Shown: piece by piece, positions 7,648-15,443 of the stretch | How positions within the stretch are numbered: the stretch's first letter is position 1 | Layout of the letters: every line of letters starts with the position of its first letter | NCBI GenBank assembly: GCA_964650315.1 | Contig: CAZYQE010000004.1 | Coordinates: forward strand, 25,300-89,299 | DNA: 64,000 bases | Origin: CAJMSU01 sp964650315 | GTDB lineage: Bacteria > Bacillota_I > Bacilli_A > RF39 > UBA660 | Direction: 5' to 3' | The notes under the pieces: model-generated | Databases searched by the model: none | What the model was told of the DNA's origin: nothing | Seen by the model: the letters and a program-made list of their open reading frames with translations, nothing else | Translations under genes and position numbers: made by a program

Positions 7648-9066
7648 TTCTTCGTCTTGTTTTTCTATTTTAATAATTATTTGATATGATTTATTGAAAT
7701 TCATTTCTTCTATATCTGTTGGTAAGTCATGCTCGTTTAATTCTTGTACTAGATGTCTTGCTTTTTCTACGGCTGTTTGTATTGTATATTTTCCATCAAC
7801 TGTATCAATTTCTACTGGTTGATGTTTTTCTTCTGTTGGTGTTTCTGTTTCTACTTCTGCTGGTTTTTCTTCATCTGGTTCTTCAGAATCTTCTGTTGGT
7901 ACAGTGTCTTCTTCTATAGATGGTTCTGTTGGTAAATCAATTGACACCAAATCAGGTGTTTTAAAATAATCTCCTGATTCATCAGATTCTTTTTGTTCAT
8001 CTGTTTTAACTATACTTTCTGCTGGAGTAATAAATTCTCCTTGTTCTTCTTTTTTTGTGTTATTATCTGATGGAATATTAAGTAAATTATCTAAATCAGA
8101 CTTATTTTCTTTCTTTTTATCTGTATTTAAATTAATATCAGTAGCTGATGATTTTATTTCATTTATATCTGCTGTTGTTTTTGTTTCTGGTAATTCAGCT
8201 GGTTGTATATCTGGTTCATCAGAATCTTCATCATCATCTATTTCTCCAAAATTAATAAATTTTGAGCCTTCATCTTCTGATCCTTCAGGAGGAGCTACTA
8301 CTATTTTTCCAGACTCAGAATCCTCTTCATTTATATCTGCTGCTGGTTTTAGTGGATCATTATTTACAAAATCATTACTTGATGCTTCTTTTTCAGAATC
8401 TGGTTTTTGTATTTCTTGATCTTCAACGTTAACAATTTCCCCTACTGATTTTTCTTTGGGATATAATTCTTTTATTGTTTTTTCTAATTTACGAACAGGC
8501 ATTCTTTCTTCAATTACTTGATTTAATAATTCTTTTTGTTTATCTGCATCTGGTACATTCAATAATGCTCTTGCATGTCTTTCAGATATATTTTCTTTTA
8601 ATACTGCTTCTTGTACTTCTTCTGGCAATGATAATAATCTTACTTTATTTGCAACTGCAGATTGACTTTTACCCATTGTTTTAGCTAGTTCTTCTTGTGT
8701 CATTTCATCTAATTCTAATATTTTTTGATAAGTTCTGGCTTCTTCTATAGCATTTAAATTCTTTCTTTGTAAATTTTCAAGTAAAGCTACTTTAGATGAT
8801 TCTTTGTCATCTAAATCTCTAATTATAGCAGGTATTTTTGTAAGACCAGCCATAGCGGCTGCTTTATATCTTCTCTCACCAGCTATTATTTCATACTTAT
8901 CATTTACACTTCTTACTATAATTGGTTGTATAACACCATGTTCTTTGATTGATACAGCTAATTCATTTAAAGCTCTTTCATCAAAAACTTCTCTGGGTTG
9001 AAATCTATTTGGAATGATATCATCTAAATATAGATAGATAACATCATCTTTTTCTTTGTCGCTCAT
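7645..9066 (-). CDS. noc: Nucleoid occlusion protein Noc, with long acidic linker
   Basis: 473 residues from ATG at 9066; a GTG at 9078 is possible. ParB-like fold: IIPNRFQPREVF (17-28), GERRYKAA (63-70) for CTP binding, and helix-turn-helix GKSQSAVANKVRLL (132-145). Q135, K141 and R163 occupy positions that distinguish Noc from ParB. Residues about 205-425 form a low-complexity, very acidic Glu/Asp/Ser/Pro segment absent from the roughly 285-residue Bacillus Noc. The end (426-470, TIQTAVEKARHLVQELN and YQIIIKIEKQ) matches the Noc dimerisation domain. The N-terminal amphipathic membrane helix of Bacillus Noc is not visible. Noc blocks division over the nucleoid by binding its own sites around the origin. 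Single-gene unit. Confidence 0.88.
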   Translation of the reverse strand: MSDKEKDDVIYLYLDDIIPNRFQPREVFDERALNELAVSIKEHGVIQPIIVRSVNDKYEIIAGERRYKAAAMAGLTKIPAIIRDLDDKESSKVALLENLQRKNLNAIEEARTYQKILELDEMTQEELAKTMGKSQSAVANKVRLLSLPEEVQEAVLKENISERHARALLNVPDADKQKELLNQVIEERMPVRKLEKTIKELYPKEKSVGEIVNVEDQEIQKPDSEKEASSNDFVNNDPLKPAADINEEDSESGKIVVAPPEGSEDEGSKFINFGEIDDDEDSDEPDIQPAELPETKTTADINEIKSSATDINLNTDKKKENKSDLDNLLNIPSDNNTKKEEQGEFITPAESIVKTDEQKESDESGDYFKTPDLVSIDLPTEPSIEEDTVPTEDSEEPDEEKPAEVETETPTEEKHQPVEIDTVDGKYTIQTAVEKARHLVQELNEHDLPTDIEEMNFNKSYQIIIKIEKQDEE

Positions 9067-9093
9067 TGTATCACCCACTTTATATTCTCTTAT

Positions 9094-9127
9094 GTTATAT
9101 TATAGACTAAATTAGTCTTTTTTTCAA
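9094..9127 (-). promoter_or_regulatory. noc promoter with palindrome in the spacer
   Basis: Minus strand: TTGAAA, exactly 17 bases, TATAAT, close to the SigA consensus. The spacer contains the perfect dyad GACTAA-T-TTAGTC (9117-9105), well placed for a repressor to occlude polymerase. No protein is known from the sequence to bind it. Confidence 0.7.
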
Positions 9128-9130
9128 TAA

Positions 9131-9157
9131 AAAAAGAATTCAAATTAGAAATTCTTT
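9131..9157 (-). terminator. Terminator after rsmG
   Basis: Minus-strand stem AAAGAATT / AATTCTTT with a T-rich tail, overlapping the rsmG stop codon. It separates the mnmE-mnmG-rsmG operon from noc. Confidence 0.75.
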
Positions 9158-9801
9158 TATTTGTTTTTTATTACTACTAAGCTTCTTAAACTTTTTTCTT
9201 TTGGTAATAAGAATTTATCTACTTTTTCTAGTTTGTATTTACTATTTATTTTAGAAAAAACTTCTTTTGTTAATTCCTTATCTATATTACCTTTCATAGC
9301 AATAAATACTCCATTGTCTTTAACTAAATGCATAGTATATGTTAATAATTTTTCTATATTAGCAACCGCTCTAGCTGTTACTACATCATATTTTTCTTTA
9401 TGATCTTCTCCTCTTACATGCGTTGCTTCTATATTTTCTAATTCTAATTCTTTTATTATTTCATTTAAGTACTTAACTCTTTTTAATATTGCGTCTATTA
9501 AAGTTACTTTTAAGTTAGGATATACTATTTTTAATACTATTCCAGGAAATCCTGCTCCTGTACCTACATCACATAATGTATCTACTTTATTTAAATCAAC
9601 TACTTTAGCAATAGTTAAACTATCATAAAAATGTTTTAAATATACTTCTTCTTCAGTTATTATTCTTGTTAAATTTATTTTTTTATTCCATTCGACTAAT
9701 AAATTATAAAACTTATCTAATTTTTCTAATTTTTCTTTTGATAATTCTATATTTATTTTTTTTAATTCTTCTATAAATTCTTCTTTATTCATTTTTATCA
9801 T
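9157..9801 (-). CDS. rsmG: 16S rRNA (guanine527-N7)-methyltransferase RsmG
   Basis: 214 residues. WNKKINLTRI and HFYDSLT open the protein, the SAM-binding loop is DVGTGAGFPGIVLKIVYP, and TARAVANIEKLL lies in the catalytic region; all are typical of RsmG/GidB. It methylates G527 of 16S rRNA in the decoding region, and loss gives low-level streptomycin resistance in other bacteria. Its start overlaps the end of mnmG by 17 bases, the classical gidA-gidB arrangement. An alternative ATG three codons in is possible. Last gene of the mnmE operon. Confidence 0.96.
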   Translation of the reverse strand: MIKMNKEEFIEELKKINIELSKEKLEKLDKFYNLLVEWNKKINLTRIITEEEVYLKHFYDSLTIAKVVDLNKVDTLCDVGTGAGFPGIVLKIVYPNLKVTLIDAILKRVKYLNEIIKELELENIEATHVRGEDHKEKYDVVTARAVANIEKLLTYTMHLVKDNGVFIAMKGNIDKELTKEVFSKINSKYKLEKVDKFLLPKEKSLRSLVVIKNK

Positions 9802-11665
9802 TCTTTCTTAAATATACTAATAATATAGATATATCTGCTGGATTAACTCCACTTATACGAGAAGCTTGTCCTATAGAAGTTGGTCTGATTTCTGTTAATT
9901 TTTGTTTGGCTTCACTTGCTATATTAGGTATATCTTCATAATTAATATTATCTGGAATCTTTTTATTTTCTAAATTTAACATTTTTCCTGCTTCTTTTAA
10001 TGCTTTTTTAATATATCCTTCATATCTAGTATTTATTTCTACTTGTTCTAACACATCATATGAATAATCTAAATCTATAAATTCTTTTATATTTTCTATA
10101 GATATTTCTGGTCTTTTTAATAAATTATATAAAGTAATTCCATCTTTTAATGGTGTAGTCCCAATAGATTCTAATTTTTTATTAGTATCTTTTTTAGGTG
10201 TTATTTTGTTTTCTTTTAAAATATTAAATAATTCTTTAATATATTCTTTCTTTTTTATAAATTTATTATATTTAGATTTATTAATTAAACCTACTTGATA
10301 TCCATAATCTCTTAGTCTTATATCTGCATTATCATGTCTTAATAATAATCTATATTCTGCACGTGATGTTAATAATCTATATGGATCTTTTACTCCTTTA
10401 GTTACTAAATCATCTATTAATACGCCAATATATGCTTCATTTCTTTTTAATATTAATGGTTCTTTTCCTTCTAATTTTAAGGCAGCATTAATACCTGCAA
10501 TTAAACCTTGTCCAGCGGCTTCTTCATAACCACTAGTTCCATTAATTTGACCTGCGGTATATAGGCCTTCTACTAGTTTTGTTTCTAAAGATTGTTTTAA
10601 ACTTCTAGAATCTATTGCATCATATTCTATAGCATAAGCATATTTTAATATTTTGGCATTTTCTAAACCTTTTAGTGAGTGAACCATATTTTCTTGTACG
10701 TATTCTGGCATACTAGTAGAAAAACCTTGAATATATATAGTGTTTCCATACTCTGGATCATCTTTTATATTTGATTCTGGTTCTAGGAACAATTGGTGCC
10801 TTTCTTTATCTGCAAATCTTACTACTTTATCTTCTATTGATGGACAATATCTAGGACCTACTCCTTCTGCATATCCTCCATACATACTTGATTCTTCTAA
10901 GTGTTCATTTATTATTTTATGAGTATCTTTGTTTGTATATACTAAATGACATGGTACTTGTTTTTTATAATCATAATATGCTTTATTATCAAAAGAAAAT
11001 GTTAATTCTTTATTATCTCCTGGTTCTAATTTTGTTTTGTCATAATCTATTGTATCTATATCTACTCTAGGAGGTGTACCTGTTTTTAATCTTAGTATTT
11101 TAAATCCTAATTCTTTTAAATCATCAGATAAGAATTTAGATTCTTTTTCTCCATGAGGGCCTCCTGGGGTTTTAGAATCTCCAACTAGTATTGTACCTTT
11201 TAGATATGTTCCGGTTGTTAGTATTACTACATTTGATTCTATTTTAGTATTATCATTTAATATAACACCTTTTATTTTATTATCTTCTACTATTAAATGT
11301 TCTACTAAAGCTTCTTTTATATCTAAATTATCTTCATTTCTTAATGTTTTTAGCATTTCTTTAGGATAAATATTTTTATCTGCTTGAGCTCTTAGTGCTT
11401 GGACTGCTGGTCCTTTTTTAGTATTTAACATTTTTACTTGGATTGCTGCTTTATCTGCACATTTACCCATTTCTCCACCTAAAGCATCTATTTCTCTTAC
11501 AACTATACCTTTAGCTGGTCCACCAACCGATGGATTACATGGCATATCAGCAATATTATTTATATTTCCAGTAATAAGTAATGTTTTATGCTTTTTTCTA
11601 GCTAAAGCTAAGGATGCTTCACATCCTGCATGTCCACCACCTACTACAATTGCCTCATATTTCAT
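9785..11665 (-). CDS. mnmG: tRNA uridine 5-carboxymethylaminomethyl modification enzyme MnmG
   Basis: 626 residues from the ATG at 11665 (MKYEAIVVGGGHAGCEAS); the reading frame extends 11 codons further but the family starts here. FAD-binding GGGHAGCEA lies at 9-17, followed by MPCNPSVGGPAKG and CPSIEDKVVRF; Cys is retained in GPRYCPS. The C-terminal domain holds RAEYRLLLRHDNAD and tRNA-binding helices ending RISGVNPADI. With MnmE it installs the cmnm5 group at wobble U34 of several tRNAs. It begins 7 bases after mnmE. Confidence 0.97.
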   Translation of the reverse strand: MKYEAIVVGGGHAGCEASLALARKKHKTLLITGNINNIADMPCNPSVGGPAKGIVVREIDALGGEMGKCADKAAIQVKMLNTKKGPAVQALRAQADKNIYPKEMLKTLRNEDNLDIKEALVEHLIVEDNKIKGVILNDNTKIESNVVILTTGTYLKGTILVGDSKTPGGPHGEKESKFLSDDLKELGFKILRLKTGTPPRVDIDTIDYDKTKLEPGDNKELTFSFDNKAYYDYKKQVPCHLVYTNKDTHKIINEHLEESSMYGGYAEGVGPRYCPSIEDKVVRFADKERHQLFLEPESNIKDDPEYGNTIYIQGFSTSMPEYVQENMVHSLKGLENAKILKYAYAIEYDAIDSRSLKQSLETKLVEGLYTAGQINGTSGYEEAAGQGLIAGINAALKLEGKEPLILKRNEAYIGVLIDDLVTKGVKDPYRLLTSRAEYRLLLRHDNADIRLRDYGYQVGLINKSKYNKFIKKKEYIKELFNILKENKITPKKDTNKKLESIGTTPLKDGITLYNLLKRPEISIENIKEFIDLDYSYDVLEQVEINTRYEGYIKKALKEAGKMLNLENKKIPDNINYEDIPNIASEAKQKLTEIRPTSIGQASRISGVNPADISILLVYLRKNDKNE

Positions 11666-11672
11666 TTTATCA

Positions 11673-13025
11673 CTACTTTCCAACACAAAAATTTTCAAAT
11701 AAGTGATCTATTATTTCATCACTATATGTTTTTCCTATTATTTCTCCTAAAATATCAAAACATTCTCTTAAATCTATTTCTACCATATCGATTGGTAGAT
11801 CATTAGAAATTGCTTTTTCTACTTCTTTTAATTTTTTATAAGCTTCTTCTGCTTTAGTTATTTGTCTTATATTAGTTAAATAATTATAATCTTTTGTATT
11901 TATTTTTTCTAAGTTAAATAATTCAATTATTTTATTTTTTAATTCTTTTATACCTTCATTAGTATTAGTATTAGTACTAACTACTTCATAATCTTTTAAG
12001 TCTTTTATATCTATTTTATTTTCTAAATCATTTTTATTTAATACTACAATAGTAGTTTTATCTTTAGATTTTTCTAATATTTCTTTATCTTCTTTAGTTA
12101 ATTTATTATTACTATCTAATACTACTATTACTAAATCTGAAGTATCTATTAAAGATAAACTCTTCTCTACTCCTTTTTTTTCTACTATATCTGAAGTATC
12201 TCTAATACCTGCAGTATCTATTATATTTAGAGCAACATTATTAAGTATTACTTGTCCTTCTACTATATCTCTTGTAGTTCCAGCAATATCAGTAACAATT
12301 GCTTTTTCTTCATCTAAAAATTTATTTAAAATACTACTCTTTCCTACATTAGGTCTTCCTACTATTAAAGTATCTATACCATTTTTTAATATTTTTGTAT
12401 TTTTAGATTCTTTTATTATATTATTTAGTTTATCTTTTAATTCTTTTACTTTTTCTTTGATTTTTTTTATAGTCATTACTTCTATATCATAATATTCTGG
12501 ATAATCTATATTTACTTCTACTCTTGATATTAAATCTTTTAAATCATTTCTAAAATTATCTATTAATTTAGTTGTATTTCCTTGTAATCCTGAGATTGCA
12601 AGTTTTCTAGAAGTTTCTGTTTTACTATTAATTAAATCCATTACTGCTTCTGATTCTGTTAAATCTATTCTTCCATTTAAGAAAGCTCTTTTAGTGAATT
12701 CTCCAGGTTCTGCAAGTCTGGCACCTTTTTTTATTAATAATTCTAATATTTTATTTGTAGTAGTTATTCCTCCATGACAATTTATTTCTACTACATCTTC
12801 TTTTGTATATGTTTTAGGTTCTTTCATTATAGATACTAAAACTTCATCTATTATTTCTTTATTTTCTTTTATATAACCATAACTTATAGTATGAGTTTTT
12901 TTTCTTTTTAAATCACCACTAAAAATACTATCAGCAATACTAATAGCTTTATTACCACTAAGTCTAATAATTGAGATTGCCCCTACTCCTAAAGATGTAG
13001 AGATTGCTACTATAGTATCATCCAT
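11673..13025 (-). CDS. mnmE: tRNA modification GTPase MnmE
   Basis: 450 residues. An N-terminal tetrahydrofolate-binding domain (about 1-115) is followed by a helical domain carrying a G domain: P-loop GRPNVGKSS at 223-231, TDIAGTTRD near 245-253, DTAG at 270-273 and NKND. The C-terminal FCVGK includes the conserved catalytic Cys (447). It works with MnmG to modify wobble uridines. An AAAAGGAGG ribosome binding site and an extended -10 promoter lie upstream; first gene of the mnmE-mnmG-rsmG operon. Confidence 0.98.
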   Translation of the reverse strand: MDDTIVAISTSLGVGAISIIRLSGNKAISIADSIFSGDLKRKKTHTISYGYIKENKEIIDEVLVSIMKEPKTYTKEDVVEINCHGGITTTNKILELLIKKGARLAEPGEFTKRAFLNGRIDLTESEAVMDLINSKTETSRKLAISGLQGNTTKLIDNFRNDLKDLISRVEVNIDYPEYYDIEVMTIKKIKEKVKELKDKLNNIIKESKNTKILKNGIDTLIVGRPNVGKSSILNKFLDEEKAIVTDIAGTTRDIVEGQVILNNVALNIIDTAGIRDTSDIVEKKGVEKSLSLIDTSDLVIVVLDSNNKLTKEDKEILEKSKDKTTIVVLNKNDLENKIDIKDLKDYEVVSTNTNTNEGIKELKNKIIELFNLEKINTKDYNYLTNIRQITKAEEAYKKLKEVEKAISNDLPIDMVEIDLRECFDILGEIIGKTYSDEIIDHLFENFCVGK

Positions 13026-13047
13026 AGTATTCCTCCTTTTTTCTGGA

Positions 13048-13072
13048 TATATTATAACAGATAAATTATAAA
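13048..13072 (-). promoter_or_regulatory. Extended -10 promoter for mnmE
   Basis: The minus strand reads TGTTATAAT (TATAAT at 13056-13051), with a poor -35 inside the T-tail of the jag terminator. It is about 25 bases upstream of the mnmE start. Confidence 0.5.
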
Positions 13073-13100
13073 AAAAGAAGATTTTTTATTCATCTTCTTT
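13068..13100 (-). terminator. Terminator after jag
   Basis: Minus-strand stem AAAGAAGAT / ATCTTCTTT followed by a run of T. The 5' arm lies in the last codons of jag. Confidence 0.75.
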
Positions 13101-13703
13101 TGGTTTTATAACTACATAACGATTAGGTTCTTCCCCTTCACTTTCAGTATATACTCTCTTATTATTATTTAATACATTATGTACTATTCTTCTTTCGTAT
13201 GAATTCATTGAATCCATTTTAGCTTCTATTTTTGTTTTAGAAACTTCTCTAGCTGTTTTTTTAGCAAGCCTTTCTATTTGTTTTTCATGTTTTTCTTTAT
13301 AAGCATTAACATCTAATATAAATTTATATGAGTTTCCTACTTCTTTTTTAATATATTGACTAGTTATTATAGATAAAGCTTGTAAGTTTTTACCATTTTT
13401 ACCTATTAATAAAGAATCATTATCTGAAAAAATAGTATATTTAGGAATATTATCTGTCACTTTTACTTCTATATTAGCTTGAAATCCTAAGTTTTTTAGT
13501 AAATTTATTAAGAATTCTTTTATATTTTTTACTACTTCTCTTTTTTCTATTACTTCTATTTCTACTTTTTTACTTTTAAAAAGTCCACCTTTTATTTCTT
13601 CTTTTTTTCTTATTATTAGATTTTCTTCTAATTCTTGTAGATCAATTTTTGCATTTTCAATTGCTTCTTCCTTAGATTTTCCTGTATAACTATGCTTTTC
13701 CAT
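13086..13703 (-). CDS. khpB: RNA-binding protein Jag (KhpB/EloR-like)
   Basis: 205 residues with the three expected parts: Jag-N (KSKEEAIENAKIDLQ, residues about 8-50), a KH domain with LLIGKNGKNLQALSIITS near 100, and an R3H domain near the end (SYERRIVHNVL). In Gram-positive bacteria Jag/KhpB pairs with KhpA and affects cell elongation and division through RNA binding. It overlaps the 3' end of yidC by 14 bases, the usual arrangement, and is the last gene of the rpmH-rnpA-yidC-jag unit. Confidence 0.95.
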   Translation of the reverse strand: MEKHSYTGKSKEEAIENAKIDLQELEENLIIRKKEEIKGGLFKSKKVEIEVIEKREVVKNIKEFLINLLKNLGFQANIEVKVTDNIPKYTIFSDNDSLLIGKNGKNLQALSIITSQYIKKEVGNSYKFILDVNAYKEKHEKQIERLAKKTAREVSKTKIEAKMDSMNSYERRIVHNVLNNNKRVYTESEGEEPNRYVVIKPKEDE

Positions 13704-14619
13704 TTACTTCTTTACTCCTTTTCACTAATATATTTTGTCCTATTGTGAACAAGTTAGATGTTACCCAATAAATTCCTAATGCAGCTGGCATAAATAATGA
13801 TGTTATTATTATAATTACACTCATTATATATGGCATACTTTTCATATTTGGATCTTGTTGATTTCCTGTCATATTCATCTTTAATGAATAGAATGTTGTA
13901 AAAGCTACTAATAGTACTAATATTGCATATGCTATAAACCCTGCTGTTTTTATACCTACTGATGGAGTTGTTCCTAATTGTAATAATAAGAATTTATCTT
14001 CAAATATAGCTGGTGTTCTTTGTACTGCTTCAAAGAAAGCTATAAACAATGGTAATTGTAACATTGCAAATAAACAACCTGACATTGGACTTATATTATA
14101 TTTTTTATAAATCATCATCATTTCTTGACTTTGTTTCATCATTGCATCTTTATCTTGTTTGTTTTTATATTTCCTTTGTACTTTATCTATTTCTGGTTGT
14201 GCTTTTTTCATCATTTCTGACTGTAATGCTGTTTTTTTAGTAATTGGAAATGCAATTAATCTTATTAATATACTTACTATAATTAATGATATTGCGTAAT
14301 TACCAACGAATTTTCCTAAGAATATTAATATAAACGATAAAGGTTTAACAAAAACACTTGTCCATAATCCTTCATATTTTCCACTTGTTACTTTAAAATC
14401 TTCACATTTTGGTAATTTTTTAATATTTACTTTATTCTTTTCATATAATTCAATCGTCTTTTTATTAGTTGGTTGGCAAATAATATTTTTAGTTAAATTT
14501 TGTCCTGTTACTTCATTTCTTACTGGTTTTTTATGTGAATCTGTTAATGTTTTAGCACATCCAGTAGATAATAATAAAACTAATATAACTAATATTATTT
14601 TTAATTTATTTTTTTTCAT
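13690..14619 (-). CDS. yidC: Membrane protein insertase YidC (lipoprotein type)
   Basis: 309 residues. The N-terminus is a lipoprotein signal with lipobox LSTGC (Cys at about 21), as in Gram-positive YidC1/SpoIIIJ. Five further hydrophobic segments follow; the cytoplasmic hairpin contains TKKTALQSEMMKKAQPEIDK and the core helix carries Arg in LIRLIAFPITK, the conserved positive charge in the insertase groove. It inserts membrane proteins with or without SecYEG. It lies between rnpA and jag. Confidence 0.97.
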   Translation of the reverse strand: MKKNKLKIILVILVLLLSTGCAKTLTDSHKKPVRNEVTGQNLTKNIICQPTNKKTIELYEKNKVNIKKLPKCEDFKVTSGKYEGLWTSVFVKPLSFILIFLGKFVGNYAISLIIVSILIRLIAFPITKKTALQSEMMKKAQPEIDKVQRKYKNKQDKDAMMKQSQEMMMIYKKYNISPMSGCLFAMLQLPLFIAFFEAVQRTPAIFEDKFLLLQLGTTPSVGIKTAGFIAYAILVLLVAFTTFYSLKMNMTGNQQDPNMKSMPYIMSVIIIITSLFMPAALGIYWVTSNLFTIGQNILVKRSKEVNGKA

Positions 14620-14631
14620 ATTTATTCCTTT

Positions 14632-14949
14632 CTATTTTAATAGATCTGTTAATTTTTCTTGTAATTCACTATATTTATAATTTTTACCCATACTTCTTAA
14701 TATTATTATATAGTCATAATTTATATTACTTTTTATATTTATGGAATCTATTATATCTTTTATTCTTCTTTTCATTTTATTTCTATATACTGCATTACCT
14801 AGTTTCTTACCTACACTTATTCCAAATCTATTATAATCTAAATTATTTTCTTTCTTATAAATTATAAATCCTCTATTTTTTAAAATATCATTATTTTTAA
14901 TAATATTATCAAATTCATAAGATTTTTTTACTATAAATTTCTTTTTCAT
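14632..14949 (-). CDS. rnpA: Ribonuclease P protein component
   Basis: 105 residues, typical of RnpA. The signature RNR motif reads NAVYRNKMKRRIKD near residues 51-64, preceded by RFGISVGKKLG, with RGF(I)IYKK earlier. It assists the catalytic RNA in 5' processing of pre-tRNA. It follows rpmH after a terminator-like hairpin, which probably lowers its expression relative to L34. Confidence 0.96.
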   Translation of the reverse strand: MKKKFIVKKSYEFDNIIKNNDILKNRGFIIYKKENNLDYNRFGISVGKKLGNAVYRNKMKRRIKDIIDSINIKSNINYDYIIILRSMGKNYKYSELQEKLTDLLK

Positions 14950-14972
14950 ATTATCACCTAATACATTTTAGT

Positions 14973-14997
14973 AAAAAAACCACTGTAAAACAGCGGT
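14973..14997 (-). terminator. Terminator/attenuator between rpmH and rnpA
   Basis: Minus-strand hairpin ACCGCTG-TTTTA-CAGTGGT (one G-U pair) followed by TTTTTTT, just after the rpmH stop. It is a strong intrinsic terminator by shape; since no other clear promoter is seen for rnpA, partial read-through is likely. Confidence 0.8.
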
Positions 14998-15000
14998 ATA

Positions 15001-15123
15001 CTATTTACAAAGTCTCTTACGACCTTTACGACGACGTCTATTTAATATATTTGTTTTTTTACGTGCAAAAAAACCAAAAGTCTTAGATTTTTTACGGTTA
15101 TTTGGTTGATATGTTCTTTTCAC
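15001..15123 (-). CDS. rpmH: 50S ribosomal protein L34
   Basis: 40 residues from a GTG start at 15123 (read as MKRTYQPNNRKK) with an ideal GGAGGTGG site upstream; the open frame extends further but only as non-family sequence. The protein ends RRRRKGRKRLCK. Typical L34 has 44 residues; compared with it, about four residues are missing in the middle (the usual ATKNGRKVLARRR region is shortened to TNILNRRR). L34 lies inside the large subunit. It is the gene nearest the origin on the left side. Confidence 0.95.
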   Translation of the reverse strand: MKRTYQPNNRKKSKTFGFFARKKTNILNRRRRKGRKRLCK

Positions 15124-15153
15124 TTGTTCCACCTCCAAACATAAATCTACATT

Positions 15154-15183
15154 ATTATAATAATAGAATAGGGGTTTTGTCAA
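15154..15183 (-). promoter_or_regulatory. Strong promoter for rpmH operon
   Basis: Minus strand: perfect TTGACA (15183-15178), 18 bases, perfect TATAAT (15159-15154). It drives rpmH and, through the downstream attenuator, rnpA-yidC-jag. Confidence 0.8.
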
Positions 15184-15443
15184 TCAAAATAGAGGTATTT
15201 TCTTTATTTTTTAGTTATTCACAGAATTAACAGGTATGTTAATAATAAAAATAACAATTGTTAAGTAAAATTTGTGGAAAATGTGGAAAACTTTATTATT
15301 TTATTATTTTATACTATATTTTTAGTGGAAAAGTCTGTGTATAACTTGTGGATTTAATTTTTTCCCTATTTTTTGTTTATTTTTTCTACAAATTACGTTA
15401 GAATATTAGTTAAGAAATTTTTAACTTGTGGGGAGATGGTGGA
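15184..15443. other. Replication origin, part 1 (DnaA-box cluster upstream of dnaA)
   Basis: 260 bases without a gene between rpmH and dnaA. DnaA-box-like 9-mers: TTATTCACA at 15215-15223 (+), TGTGGAAAA at 15273-15281 and 15282-15290 (minus-strand TTTTCCACA), and TGTGTATAA at 15336-15344 (minus-strand TTATACACA). A weaker TGTGGATTT lies at 15347-15355. Very AT-rich tracts occupy 15291-15330 and 15352-15420. A TAGAAT at 15399-15404 could be the dnaA -10. Divergent transcription on either side supports an origin here. Confidence 0.85.

Noticed and set aside
10357..10372. CACGTG core within mnmG as a possible parS
   Set aside because: Flanks (TTCTG...ATGTT) do not match parS beyond the central hexamer.
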